Shown here one piece after another: positions 11,910 through 21,945 of a stretch of DNA of 64,000 bases (the first letter of the stretch is position 1; every line of letters starts with the position of its first letter). A model generated the notes under the pieces. The model was not told the origin of the DNA and searched no databases. It saw only the letters and a program-made list of their open reading frames with translations. The stretch is from Notolepis coatsorum (Eukaryota; Chordata; Actinopteri; Aulopiformes; Paralepididae), in contig OZ020591.1 in NCBI GenBank assembly GCA_963971535.1, positions 20,043,790 to 20,107,789 on the forward strand, given 5' to 3'. A program made the translations under genes and the position numbers.

Positions 11910-12861
11910 GTGAGCCAATGAGCCATGGATGTTATTAACGTGTCTCGGCCTGGCTCGCCAGGTACTACTAAGTTCGAGACTACAAGTGCTCCACACCTGT
12001 CTCTGTAAATGTTCGTTATAAAAATACCACTTCAATAATCGAAATAGTCAAGTAACAGGCAGAATACACTATTAGCAGGGTTCGAAATTAACGGGGGCTT
12101 GGGGCATAATGCCCTTGAAAATGGACAAAATGCCCTCGAAAATCAGTTAAGGGGGGCACAAAATGCCCCCGACAGTTTACTAATTATATATATTTATCCG
12201 GTAATGGCGTGTCTGTGTATCGTACGGTTCAGATGACGCGCAAATTAAAAAAAATCATTTGGCGGAGGTGAGCACTGGCTGCTGCAGCAGCACTGCAGCT
12301 GAGCCAGGTGCTAGTCAGTTTGTGTACAAATGGCAAGCACAATCTAAATCAATCTTCATTACGACTTTAAAAACATAGCCATTAACATTACATAGGCATA
12401 CACACATCTTGCCATAGCGTTAGCAGTTTGTACAACACAATGCACGTTTTAACTATAGAATCAGCCCGCGAGGTAATACAGTCAACGAAATGTTACCGTA
12501 GCTACTAGCTAGCAGAGGAGGAAATGGGAGTCTGAGAGGCGGGGTGTTTAAAGACAATTGTTACAAAGGGTCAGATTAAACCGAATATATATATTTATTA
12601 CTTGAGATATATTGTATAATATTTGTATATCGTCTGATATCCCTTGTATATTCTTTGTACATATACACGGAATATCCCTTTACCTAGGTACAGGCCAGAC
12701 CATAATATTCGTTCTCCTATTGGACAGCGACCCCCTAGGCGCCAACGGCCATACCCCCAATGTCTAGTTCAAAGCCACCGCTAAGACATGTCTCAACATG
12801 CCCAGGTTTGTGCAGTAATACGAGACAGAACTGAGGTTGGCACTAGATTATTCACCTTACG

Positions 12862-12869
12862 TATAAATA
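12862..12869 (+). promoter_or_regulatory. TATA box of the solo LTR
   Basis: TATAAATA lies about 300 bp into the LTR and about 860 bp before its AATAAA signal. This is a typical U3/R arrangement; the transcription start itself cannot be seen. Confidence 0.5.
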
Positions 12870-13721
12870 CGGCGCAGGTGGATACAGAAGCACTTAGTAA
12901 CTAAAAGCTGAAGCCTTCACCACGATACAACGTGCTGTGAAGTGGGCCCGTTTTGCCCCTAAATAGAGCCTTGAGACCGCGTGCGAATTGATAGCTAAAG
13001 TGTCAGAGTTTAACGCTGTATCGTCGAGTTCGACTTATTCTATTATAAAGTAATAGTCTATTATGTATAGTGTATCGTGCGGCTACCGTTCTACAGTGAC
13101 CAGCATTACCACCGGTTCGTCGTACCGAGCTAGTGTGCTTATCCAGGCTGGGCGGCCTAACCTTGTGCCGCCATCCGAGGAGTCCTAGACGAGAACCGTG
13201 TGGATATGTACACTGGATAACCTACACCGACGAATGCAGAGCCCTTTTCGGCTGGATTATATTGCTTTGGTACTGTGGCTGCTGGAGCAGAGAACCGTCT
13301 ACCCCACTGCTGTGTGGGATCTACCCTGTGAGGAGCACCGTCGAGCCCGCCTCTAGGACCCAGAGGCTGGCTAGCTTTCATCCATGCTGCAATGCATACC
13401 GGAGTATAGCTGTTGCTTTGTCTAAGGACCAAGGGATTATTGCACCGTCTCCTGTACCTGGAGTCTCTTTATTCCTCGTTGATCCAGACTTTTGCTCCCG
13501 ACAATTCCTCTCCCCTGCTGGCTTACAACCGGAGGGAACCCCCTTAGTATCTCCAACTGACCTACGAGTGTGCCTTATATAATTCTTATGCTACAGGTGG
13601 TATTAATTATACTCATCGTAATATGCTCATGGACTTACGCTCTTGACCTATTTAAGTGTTCTTCGCCATATAAGCGCGACCCATAATTCTCAATACTGTA
13701 ATCTACTATTGCTGCTCTTCT

Positions 13722-13727
13722 AATAAA
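13722..13727 (+). terminator. Poly(A) signal of the solo LTR
   Basis: AATAAA sits in the 3' half of the LTR after an AT-rich run, where an R/U5 polyadenylation signal is expected. Confidence 0.45.
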
Positions 13728-14486
13728 TACTTATAAATATGACTTTCTTTGTTAAGCCGTGTTATTGTGTGGGTGTTCACCATATATACCGTGTACTGTA
13801 TGGCCAGTAATTAAAGTACCTAACTAAGTAGTGGTTTAATGATACCATACTCTCAATACAGTCAGGGAATTGTACCCCTCAGTTACAACAATGATAGGCG
13901 TTTATTCAACATCCAAGAAGGCTAACATACAACTGTGTTTTACTAACTCCAACCGGGACTATTGCCGCTTTCCCACTGCATGCCATCACCTCCTAACGTT
14001 ACCGGAGCTACCGGAGCTGATAATAACATTGCCTGAGCTGAAGGTGCGTGACACTAAAATGTCCGTGGGGACCCAGCGCCAACCCATAGATAGTTCCAAC
14101 TCACCGAATTACGTAATCCACCACAGTTGCACTCAATATTTAAATAATGTTAGTCTAAATAAATGTAGACAGATACATAATAATTTCAAGCAGAACACGA
14201 ATCTTTCCATTAAGAACTGACAATCAGGGAATTTAAACATGGTTGACATTGTTTTTTTGTGTTTATATTAAAGAAAGGAAAGTCTAGTGCTGGCTGAGCA
14301 TATTGTTTGTTTGCACTAAGTTAATACTACAAATGTAGCCTATATTTTTCAGTCAGTTCGGTATTTGTGTGCCAAACATTATTTAAGGCTGTAAACACTG
14401 TAACACTGTAAACTTTTTTATTTTTTTTTTAATAAATGAGAAGCATGTTTAGATTTGAGTGTTACATTTTTTTTAATAAAAATGTA

Positions 14487-14565
14487 CGTATATCGAACCG
14501 AACTGAAAACCGTGACCCCAAAACCGTGATCCGAACCGTCCATTTTGTGAACCGTCCCACCCCTA
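14487..14565. mobile_element. hAT terminal fragment (TAGGGGTGGGACGG family)
   Basis: A run of AACCG motifs ends in ACCGTCCCACCCCTA at 14565, the inverse of a TAGGGGTGGGACGGT-type hAT terminus. The partner end is not visible within 12076-14674. Confidence 0.55.
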
Positions 14566-14803
14566 CCGTTTATCATAAAAATTCAGTGCCCCCGAAATAA
14601 AAAAAAAAGCCCCCGAAAATCAATTAAGGGGGGCAAAAAAAGCCCTTGAATTTTTTTTTTAATTTCTAACCCTGACTATTGGAATTACAAACTCGTGTTT
14701 ACCGGACTGTTTTTCACCGCAGTGTTTTGAAATAGGCAGCATGTAGCCTAGCCTAACGTTAGCTAATTACCTTCCATGTATTTCAAAACACGAAAACTTG
14801 TCC

Positions 14804-15076
14804 CCCTCCCTCCTCCCCCTCTCCCTCCCTCCCTCCTCCCCCTCTCCCTCCCTCCCCCTCTCCTCTCCCTCTCTCCCTTTCCCTCCCTCCTCCCCCCTCC
14901 CTCCACCCTCCCCCTCCTTCCCCCTCCTCCCCTCCCCCCTCTCCCTCTCTCCCCCCTCTCCCTCCCTTCCCATCCCCTCTCCCTCTCTCTCCCCCTCCCT
15001 CCCCCTCTCCTCTCCCTTCCCCTCCCTCCCCCTCTCCTCTCCCTCTTCCCTCCCCCTCCCCCTCTCCCTCTCTCCT
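14804..15076. repeat. Polypyrimidine tract (CCCTCTCC-like)
   Basis: About 270 bases on this strand are almost purely C and T, in units such as CCTCCC and TCTCCCTC, running directly into a splice-acceptor-like TCTCTCCTAG at 15069-15078. The Pro/Leu/Ser-rich frames here are low-complexity artefacts. Mirror symmetry of such tracts can support triplex DNA; that is inference. Confidence 0.85.
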
Positions 15077-15078
15077 AG

Positions 15079-15549
15079 CAGAGGCGATGGTCCAGGGTCA
15101 GCAGCAGCAGGTCCTACCAGAGTGGGAGGCCGTGGTTCAGGGTCTGTCCCCGGAGCAGCAGCTGAGGAACCGCCTGGCCCAGCAGCAGCAGCTGAGGTAC
15201 CGCCGGGAGCAGCAGCTGAGGAACCGCCTGGCCCGGCAGCAGCAGCTGAGGTACCGCCGGGAGCAGCAGCTGAGGAACCGCCTGGCCCAGCAGCAGCAGC
15301 TGAGGTACCACCGGGAGCAGCAGCTGAGGAACCGCCTGGCCCAGCAGCAGCAGCTGAGGTACCGCCGGGAGCAGCAGCTGAGGAACCACCTGGCCCGGCA
15401 GCAGCAGCTGAGGTACCGCCGGGAGCAGCAGCTGAGGAACCGCCTGGCCCAGCAGCTGAAGAACCGCCTGAACCAGCTGCTGACCCGAGTGTTCTCGCTG
15501 CACCGCGAAAGCAGATCACGACTGCTGCTGGATTCTGTTGCTGCCCGAG
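15079..15549 (+). CDS. Exon-like ORF with 18-residue repeats
   Basis: A 471-bp block lies between a strong acceptor (pyrimidine tract plus CTCCTAG) and a donor (CCCGAG then GTAGGT at 15550). It contains about five and a half 54-bp units. Two plus-strand frames are fully open. One gives Gln/Arg-rich helical repeats such as EQQLRNRLAQQQQLRYRR. The other gives Ala/Pro/Glu-rich repeats such as EEPPGPAAAAEVPPGAAA. The Gln/Arg frame matches the phase of the donor at 11909 in the same hAT. The unit-to-unit changes, however, are all silent in the Ala/Pro frame. It could be a transposase-gene exon, a captured host exon, or a minisatellite. No family is recognised. Confidence 0.35.
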
Positions 15550-15995
15550 GTAGGTTGACAAGTTAATATAATGTATTATATATGATGCCAAGTCTACATC
15601 ATTTTGGTTATTTATAGCACAATAACATCCGATTTAATGTGATGGAAGAAATTAAATAATCATTTTGAGTAAATATTTAATTTACCACAGATAAGATGCT
15701 GGAAAATCTTGAAAATGCACCTTGAAAATGCTTGAAAAGTGCTTGCATTTTGCCTTGGAAAAGGTGTACAAACCCTGAAAAAGTCTATAATTCAGACACA
15801 TTTAAAACATTGCTGCTGCTGCTGCTGAAGAAGAAATAATATTTATTTATATTTATATAAAGTTATATAAAAGAATAATAAAGCAATGTCGATTCTGTTA
15901 ATTAATTGTCTTTTTTCTTGCAAAATAATAAAAAAGAACCGATAAGAGTACCGATAAAGTACCGAACCGTTAAGCAGTATCGATAAGAGTAGTAG

Positions 15996-17023
15996 TAGGG
16001 GTGGACGGTATGGTCTAAAATTTATATCACGGTATAATTTGAAGCATAGACGGTAACGGTATATATCACGGTATCATCGTTTTTGATAAAAATTTTTATT
16101 TTATTTTATATAATTTAATTTAATTTTTTATAAAATATATATATTATATAATTAGACTTGTACTTGTATTATCTGCGAGACATCGCCACCACGCAACAAG
16201 CTCCACTGTCTGTGTGTACTCTAGTAGCCTCCAGCTACGGCCAGGATTCCCCGGAGCTGCACCTGGACCTATACTCGAGTAGCCTCGAGCAGAGCTACGG
16301 CCAGGATTCTCCGGCGCTGCACCTGGACCCTATTGTATTGGTATAACGTTAGCAAGCCCTCAGCTCGAATATGCATCGAATCAGTGTTATAAGACATTGA
16401 TATCAGGAGCTATCCGGCTAAGCCGGATATATAACGTTAATACAACGCCTCAGTGAATTATTTAGTTCAATGGGACATTTCGTTTTGAACGGTGAACTAA
16501 CTTGCGTTAACGTGAGCTAACGGCTAACAGGTAGCACACACACGTCTCTCTCTACTAGACTTTGTGGAGCGTTTGTTGATGTCAGGAGCTATCGGTAGCT
16601 GGCCGACTAGATACCGTTCGGTTAGACAATGCCTCATCATGTATTAAACTAAAAGTGAATAGTTGACTGGGTCATTTTGTAACGGTAGCTAAGCTAAAGT
16701 TAGCTCAGGGAGACGCCGCCGACAGCTCCCGTGTCCCGTCCCACTAGACTACTAGACCCGTGTTTACATGCGTGCGGTAGGGGCTGGCACGCCCACTGCG
16801 CGAAGCCTCCTAAATAACTTTTTCCAGTTCGCACATATCTATTATCTATGACTAATTCTATCTATTTTTAGGGGCAAATGCGAGTGAAATAGTCGCGCTG
16901 TGGTTACATGACGTCATTGCTATTTTAGAGCTGCACTACCGGTTACACGGTATAGTCAAAATCCATACCGTAGAGCAAATTCATACCGTTTATACCGTAT
17001 ACCGTTTATACCGTCCACCCCTA
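15996..17023. mobile_element. hAT element with 8-bp TSD AGTAGTAG
   Basis: The termini are TAGGGGTGGACGGTATGG at 15996 and ATACCGTCCACCCCTA ending at 17023. AGTAGTAG is duplicated at 15988-15995 and 17024-17031. It is 1,028 bp with TATACCG-rich subterminal repeats and no transposase. A second copy with large inserts is at 49685-52576. Confidence 0.9.
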
Positions 17024-17429
17024 AGTAGTAGTATCGATAAAATCCTAACGATACCCATCCCTAGTCAGGGCTCTACGCTAACCTTTTTCCCAAGCAGCAC
17101 ATAAATGAAAAAATTTAGGAGCACACAAAGAAATTTAGGAGCACACAAAAATATTTAGGAGCACAGTGAAAATATTTCAAGTAACATCGTTTTTTAATTT
17201 TTTTTTAATAAATGTATATTTGTACTGTGCATGCATGTGCAAACGGGAACGGGACACACATCTGTGCAATAGCACATACCACCAAAGTCACTGGCCCACT
17301 GTGTGCGTGTGTGTGTATCTGCATGTGCAAACGGGAATGGGACACAGACATTTTAACTATTAAGTGATTAATGCCTACTGTGGCAAAGTTGTAGCCAACA
17401 ACTAGGCCTAATAAAAAAAGGCAGTGACA

Positions 17430-18240
17430 TTAAACAAAAAGGAGACACTGGCATTACCACCAGGGCCATCAGTAGAGGGGACTGTAAGGTGCCTTTTCGG
17501 TATACTACCTTTGCTAAAACTGTGTTCTCTGTTAAAGGTGGTAACTACTGGAATAGCCCAGGGGTTCCCAAACTTTTCAGGCCGGGACCCAGAAAATAAG
17601 GCGTCAGAGAGCCGCGGCCCAATGCACAGCGTCAGGCTTTTTTTCCTTTTTTTTTGCCAGGTGACCGATTTTTTAAGCCAAATATCACTTCAATCCTATT
17701 AAGTTAGTTCAAGTTAGTTATTCATTTATATGTGCTATTTATGAGAGGGCTAACTTGTTGCAAAATAATAATGATAATAATAATAGCCTCATTAAAATAC
17801 TATTGTTGCTTCGGTTGTTTTCAGCGTTTTATGTGCATAATCTGTTATTTAGTTTGAAATGTTCGTTGAAATAAGTCGATTTTCGTTTTTGTTTATTTAT
17901 TAAGTTTATATAAAACCATATAGTCACATTTTAGAATACAATAGAATAGAATTTTAGAATACAACTAGAAACACTGTCCTGGCCTGCTTCTAAGTTCAGT
18001 GGCCTGACAAAAAAAAAAAAAACGTTTTTTTTTTTTTTTTAATCATCTCGCGGCCCTCCCGTGGCTGCTCGCGGCCCACCTTTGGGTCGCGACCCCGACT
18101 TTGGGAACCACTGGAATAGCCTACCAGTTGTGATTAGAGAGTGCCCCACATACTCCATGTTCAAGACCCATCTTAAACTGCATCTTAAGGCAAACCAGAA
18201 CTATCAGATTTAGTTCATGTAACTTGTTTCTTGTTTTTAT
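17430..18240 (+). pseudogene. LINE C-terminal coding fragment, split by a hAT
   Basis: Joining the sequence either side of the 17559-18113 insertion at its TSD restores a LINE-like tail containing GGNYWNSLP and, later, FKTHLKLHL, which is typical of the last residues of fish LINE ORF2. The upstream reverse transcriptase region is missing. Confidence 0.5.
17559..18113. mobile_element. hAT MITE with 8-bp TSD GAATAGCC
   Basis: The termini are CAGGGGTTCCCAAACTTTTC at 17559 and GACTTTGGGAACCACTG ending at 18113. The TSD GAATAGCC is at 17551-17558 and 18114-18121. It is 555 bp with GGCCGCGAG-type motifs. An inverted relative is at 43302-43888. Non-coding. Confidence 0.92.
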
Positions 18241-18713
18241 TGTTGTTTTTATCATTGATTGTCACAATGCTTTTACCTAAGCAGGCTATTTCTTTATTGA
18301 AAGAGTTTTGCTGTCTCCTGGTGTAAATTAGCTCTTGCTACAACCCTGCATGTTTACATTTTGTACTTGATGTTCATTAACATGTGCTGTCCCTATCAAA
18401 TCAAACTACTGCTACAAAAGTAACAGTCACTTAACTTTAGCTTTTGCCCCTTTTATGCATACAATCCCTGTTTTGGCTAGTGTTGCTCTTCTAGAAAAAT
18501 AATCCTTTCAGAGTTGCCTATTGAAATACTGTACACCTCCAGTACAGAAACATTGTTTATGAGTTTGCGTGTCAGGTAGACCATTGATTGACAGTCGATT
18601 CTGCAAATTACGTCATACCGCTTTCACCCACCTGCTGTTGATAATGCTAGCCAAGTTAGCACACACACATACACACACGCACAGTGGGCCAGTGACTTTG
18701 GTGTAGGGGTGTA

Positions 18714-18800
18714 ACAATGCATCGATCCTAAGGGGAAAATTCAACTGCATCGATTTGAAAATGTTAGAATCGATTATCGCAATTGTAATGTGTACACAGT
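18714..18800. mobile_element. hAT terminus, single-ended
   Basis: TAGGGGTGTAACAATGCATC at 18714 begins a hAT-like terminus with ATCGATT motifs; no matching right end is found. The same terminus is at the same place in the 49028-56126 copy (about 49593), so it was already part of the family's ancestor. Confidence 0.5.
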
Positions 18801-19360
18801 GTTATGCTATTCTCATGTCAGTTACAGCCAACACAACGACATACGCTACTGCATCAACGTTATGATTAACAAAGCAAGGCATTCGTTTTGTTGCATTAAC
18901 GTTATATTACTATTGCTATCAATAAATCTAGGTGTTCTAAAATCTATTGCTATTGGTAAGACTAGAATAAGTTACTGTCTCGGAAAACGCTCGCATATCG
19001 CAATGGCGGACTTTCAGGAAGTAAAAAAGCTAATGAGAGCTTCCGATTGGTCATTTCCTTTATTTCCCTTGAAACCAGTCACGTCACTCTACTGTGATTG
19101 GACCGTTGGCTTGAGTGCAATGTGGGACCTGTAGTTTTTTAATGATTTATCAGCGGAGAAAAAAAAAGCACGACTGAGGCTGTAATCTTCACTTGCACAG
19201 TGTGTGAGTAATTGATTTTTCCGGTTCGCACACACATATTTCTAGGGGCATATGCGAGCAATATGCTCACACTGTAGAGTCCTGCTAGTAGTAGCATATA
19301 GTGGATACCTAGTAGTGTAGCCTATAGTGTGTAGCCTATAGTGTAGCCTATAGTGTAGAC

Positions 19361-20413
19361 CAGGGCTATTCAACTAAATTGTTCAGGGGGCCACATTGTC
19401 AGAAACCCAAGGGGCCAGGGGCCGGACCGCCACGGCGCCTCCCCGTGCTATGAATATATGTACACTTGACACAACACGCAACCACATTTTCACAACTTTT
19501 ATTTAACTACATTGCAAAAGTAGTATACTTTTCAAAAAAAGTGCTTCATTTATGTGCCACATCTGCAACATCTCCTGCAGAAAGTGCTTCATTTATGACT
19601 GTGCAACAACTGCAACATCTCCTCTTCAACATTTCAATATAAAAATAAAATTAAAAACAAACAAGTGCATGATGTGCATCTGAACATTCTAACATCAACA
19701 CTTGAACAAAAAAACACATTTATAGTGCAGCTGAGCTTATGAAAAAGTGCTTCATGTCTGTGCAACAACAGCAAATCACAGCATCTTATTAGCACTTATT
19801 GTCCACTCTTAACTCTCAAACATCAGGGGGGTGGGGGGCAGACAGGCCTAGCCTACATACACACATCTAATGAGAGCGATTGCACTTCTTTGACTGGGCA
19901 ATGGCAGAGAAAGAGGGTTCATAGGATGTGAGGGCTACCCGCAAACAGTGATGCAAATGCTCATTTGTCAAGGAGGCATGTTGCTTGTTTTAATGGCATT
20001 CATGTGAGAGAAACTGGATTCACAGGTGTATGTTGAGCCAAACATTGTTAGCACAGATATTGCCAGCGTTTTTATTTTGGGGAATGTCTTGACATGAATA
20101 CACTTTATCCAAAATGTTGTGGTGGATTCATTCTCAAGTGCCTGCTTCAGAGCAGATGATGCTTGCATGTCAATTATTTCAAGTTGCAGGAGACCTTCAT
20201 CAATGTGAAGTGATGCAAGGAACTCTTGTCCTTTTGTGGAAATAGCAGCTACATTGGCAAATGGGTTGCTCACAAAATGCATCAATTCTCTGGACATGTC
20301 AAATTCATCAAATCGACTTGCAAAGTTTTCCCTCAATTTATCAATGAAATCTGTCATTAATTTAGTGACTTTTGGCTCAATTGTGCGTGTTAACGTTGAC
20401 ATGAAAAGAAAAA

Positions 20414-20445
<32 letters not shown>

Positions 20446-20488
20446 ATTATCATGTAATCTTTGGCGGGCCGCCAGTTGAATAGCCCTG
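19361..20488 (-). mobile_element. hAT element with transposase remnant, TSD GTGTAGAC
   Basis: The termini are CAGGGCTATTCAACT at 19361 and AGTTGAATAGCCCTG ending at 20488. GTGTAGAC lies at 19353-19360 and 20489-20496. It is 1,128 bp and carries only the C-terminal part of a minus-strand transposase. It inserted into the 26-bp minisatellite. Confidence 0.92.
19890..20400 (-). pseudogene. hAT transposase C-terminal fragment
   Basis: The minus-strand frame from about 20400 to 19968 encodes some 140 residues that end in a hAT dimerisation motif (MFGSTYTCESSFSHMNAIKT). Beyond 19968 the family sequence (SLTNEHLHHCLRVAL) continues in a frame shifted by one. The poly-lysine start upstream is just a poly(T) tract read backwards. 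The N-terminal finger and first catalytic Asp are absent, so it is inactive. Confidence 0.75.
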
Positions 20489-20635
20489 GTGTAGACCTAT
20501 TAGTGTAGCCTATAGTGTAATTGTATACCTAGTAGTGTAGCCTATAGTGTATGATAGTGTAGACCTAGTAGTGTAGCCTATAGTGTATACCTAGTAGTGT
20601 AGCCTATAGTGTAGACCTAGTAGTGTAGCCTATAG
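20489..20635. repeat. Last minisatellite block
   Basis: About six units alternating TATACCTAG and TAGACCTAG endings. It is bounded on the left by the hAT at 19361-20488 and on the right by a hAT terminus at 20636. The array does not resume further right. Confidence 0.85.
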
Positions 20636-20783
20636 CAGGGGTCGGCAACCCTAGGCATGCGTGCCACCATTGGCATGCAGCAGCATTTTCATTTCCTTTT
20701 GTTTTTATGTCAAACTTTGCTTTTCATATTTTGCACTGGACTGTTTATCTTGGTGAAATCCTCCCACAGGTAATTTTTTTGTA
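20636..20783. mobile_element. hAT terminal fragment (CAGGGGTCGGCAACC family)
   Basis: It begins CAGGGGTCGGCAACCCTAGG and matches the left part of 6775-10086 as far as GAAATCCTCCCACAGG. It breaks off near 20783. The other terminus is absent. Sequence between here and about 20974 is AT-rich and unassigned. Confidence 0.7.
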
Positions 20784-21945
20784 AATTGACTTTTTTGCAC
20801 ACCCCTATGACAGCTATGTCAAATGACCTCTTGAACAGCCATTGGTTGTTGCACAGTTTTTTTTTATCGAGTTTGATTGAAGGTAGCCTACGGCCTCCCG
20901 CTCACATTTCCCTAATGAAAACTAGTTTTTTATTAGTATACATCTTTTTTTATTATTTTTTTTATTTTTATTTAAACAACCAATGTATGTTTATTTTGCA
21001 GAAATTCTTTGTCGTTGCCGCCATCTTTACTGTTACAGCCCCTCACACTCTGCAGCTGGTTTGAAAGCGAAAGTACTCTAGGGGAGTTGTACAGTTCTGG
21101 CTCTGCTAGTTTCTTTTCTATCTTTTGGCGCTTTTTTGTTGGACAAACCACCGCACACGTGCACCGTGACTCGCGACTGGAGACTAGCTCTGCTAGCACA
21201 CATAGCCTACTGTGTACAGACGGTTTCAAACTGTATTTTAACACTTTGATTGCCAGGCTTATTTTCTTAATAAACCATCCCACGCCAGCTCTATTTGTCT
21301 ATGGAGAAGTTCCCCTTCTTTGCAGGGCTATAACTTTTTAAATTGTATTGCTAAATTGACATTACTATGGCCCATTCAACATCAAGTATCTATTGTTTAG
21401 GGTGTAGCAACGTTATACTTTTTCATTCACATATTCATACTAAAATACGGTCTAAAGTATAAGTATGTTTTTATCGTTTTCTGCAGCTTTCTCCAGAACG
21501 TGATTTATAGCCCCAAATGCATTATATTGATGATTGTATACAGTTTGATAGCAATCTGCGCGAGATAAAAAAAATTTAAATGGACGTGCTTCTAGAAGTT
21601 ACTAGTACTTATCATCTGATGTTGACCGGATGGGGGGGGGGGGTCGTTTATAATTCCGTGGCCAACGTTAGATGATTCATCTAGTGTGGGTGATATGATC
21701 ATCAGAGCAGTTTATATCGAACACGTTAAAAAATAACGCTGAAACTAACCGTAGCTTCCTCGGGCCGTTGGGCGATGAGCGTGGAGCAGAAATATTCCTA
21801 TTATGGGATGTAGAAATATGCGATCCATCTCCAGGTTGTATAATAGTATATACGTCCAAATCATGTTGTTTATCGAGTTATTGGTAACGGATCACTATCC
21901 ATTGTGTCGCGCTCGAGTCCTGGGACTATTAGCGAGTGATCGGAC

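Larger units (their letters stand above)
12559..13887 (+). mobile_element. Solo LTR with 5-bp TSD ACAAT
   Basis: A 1,329-bp block starts TGTTACAAAG and ends CAGTTACA (TG...CA), flanked by ACAAT at 12554-12558 and 13888-13892. It has an LTR promoter layout: a TATA box (TATAAATA, 12862-12869) and a poly(A) signal AATAAA at 13722-13727. No internal retroviral or retrotransposon region is attached, so it is a solo LTR left by LTR-LTR recombination. The 149-codon ORF at 13133-13582 within it has no recognisable domain and is probably fortuitous. The superfamily (Gypsy or endogenous retrovirus) cannot be told from the LTR alone. Confidence 0.78.
12076..14674. mobile_element. Nested hAT element with near-perfect TSD ACTATTRG
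   Basis: The termini are CAGGGTTCGAAATTAACGGG at 12076 and TTAATTTCTAACCCTG-like sequence ending at 14674. The flanks are ACTATTAG (12068-12075) and ACTATTGG (14675-14682), 7 of 8 identical. Related copies lie at 21946 and 56899. This copy lacks the nested CAGGGCTCTACG element those two share and instead carries a solo LTR. Confidence 0.82.
11422..15777 (+). mobile_element. hAT element (CAGGGTTTGTAC termini) nested in 10469-17063
   Basis: The left end CAGGGTTTGTACGGG at 11422 and right end GGTGTACAAACCCTG at 15777 are inverted copies, with CTTGAAAATGCTTG-type subterminal repeats at both ends. The flanks are ATAAAAAG and AAAAAGTC, which do not form a clean TSD. It contains a transposase N-terminal exon remnant (11752-11909), a nested hAT with a solo LTR (12076-14674) and an exon-like ORF (15079-15549). 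Confidence 0.75.
17066..19284. mobile_element. DNA element with 5-bp TSD CTAGT (CAGGGCTCTACG family)
   Basis: The inverted termini are CAGGGCTCTACGCTAACC at 17066 and ACTGTAGAGTCCTG ending at 19284. CTAGT lies at 17061-17065 and 19285-19289. The 49028 copy is also flanked by 5 bp (CACAG), so 5-bp duplications look like a family trait, as in hAT5-type elements. The left end has three tandem TTTAGGAGCACA-like repeats. A LINE fragment and a hAT are nested inside. No transposase is recognised. Confidence 0.8.

Noticed and set aside
13133-13582. 149-codon ORF as a gene
   Set aside because: It lies wholly inside a solo LTR, has no recognisable domain and no codon signature that I can see.
14767-15591. 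274-residue minus-strand Gly/Ala/Ser-rich protein
   Set aside because: It is the complement of the 54-bp repeats and the pyrimidine tract. The splice-site layout supports the plus strand instead.
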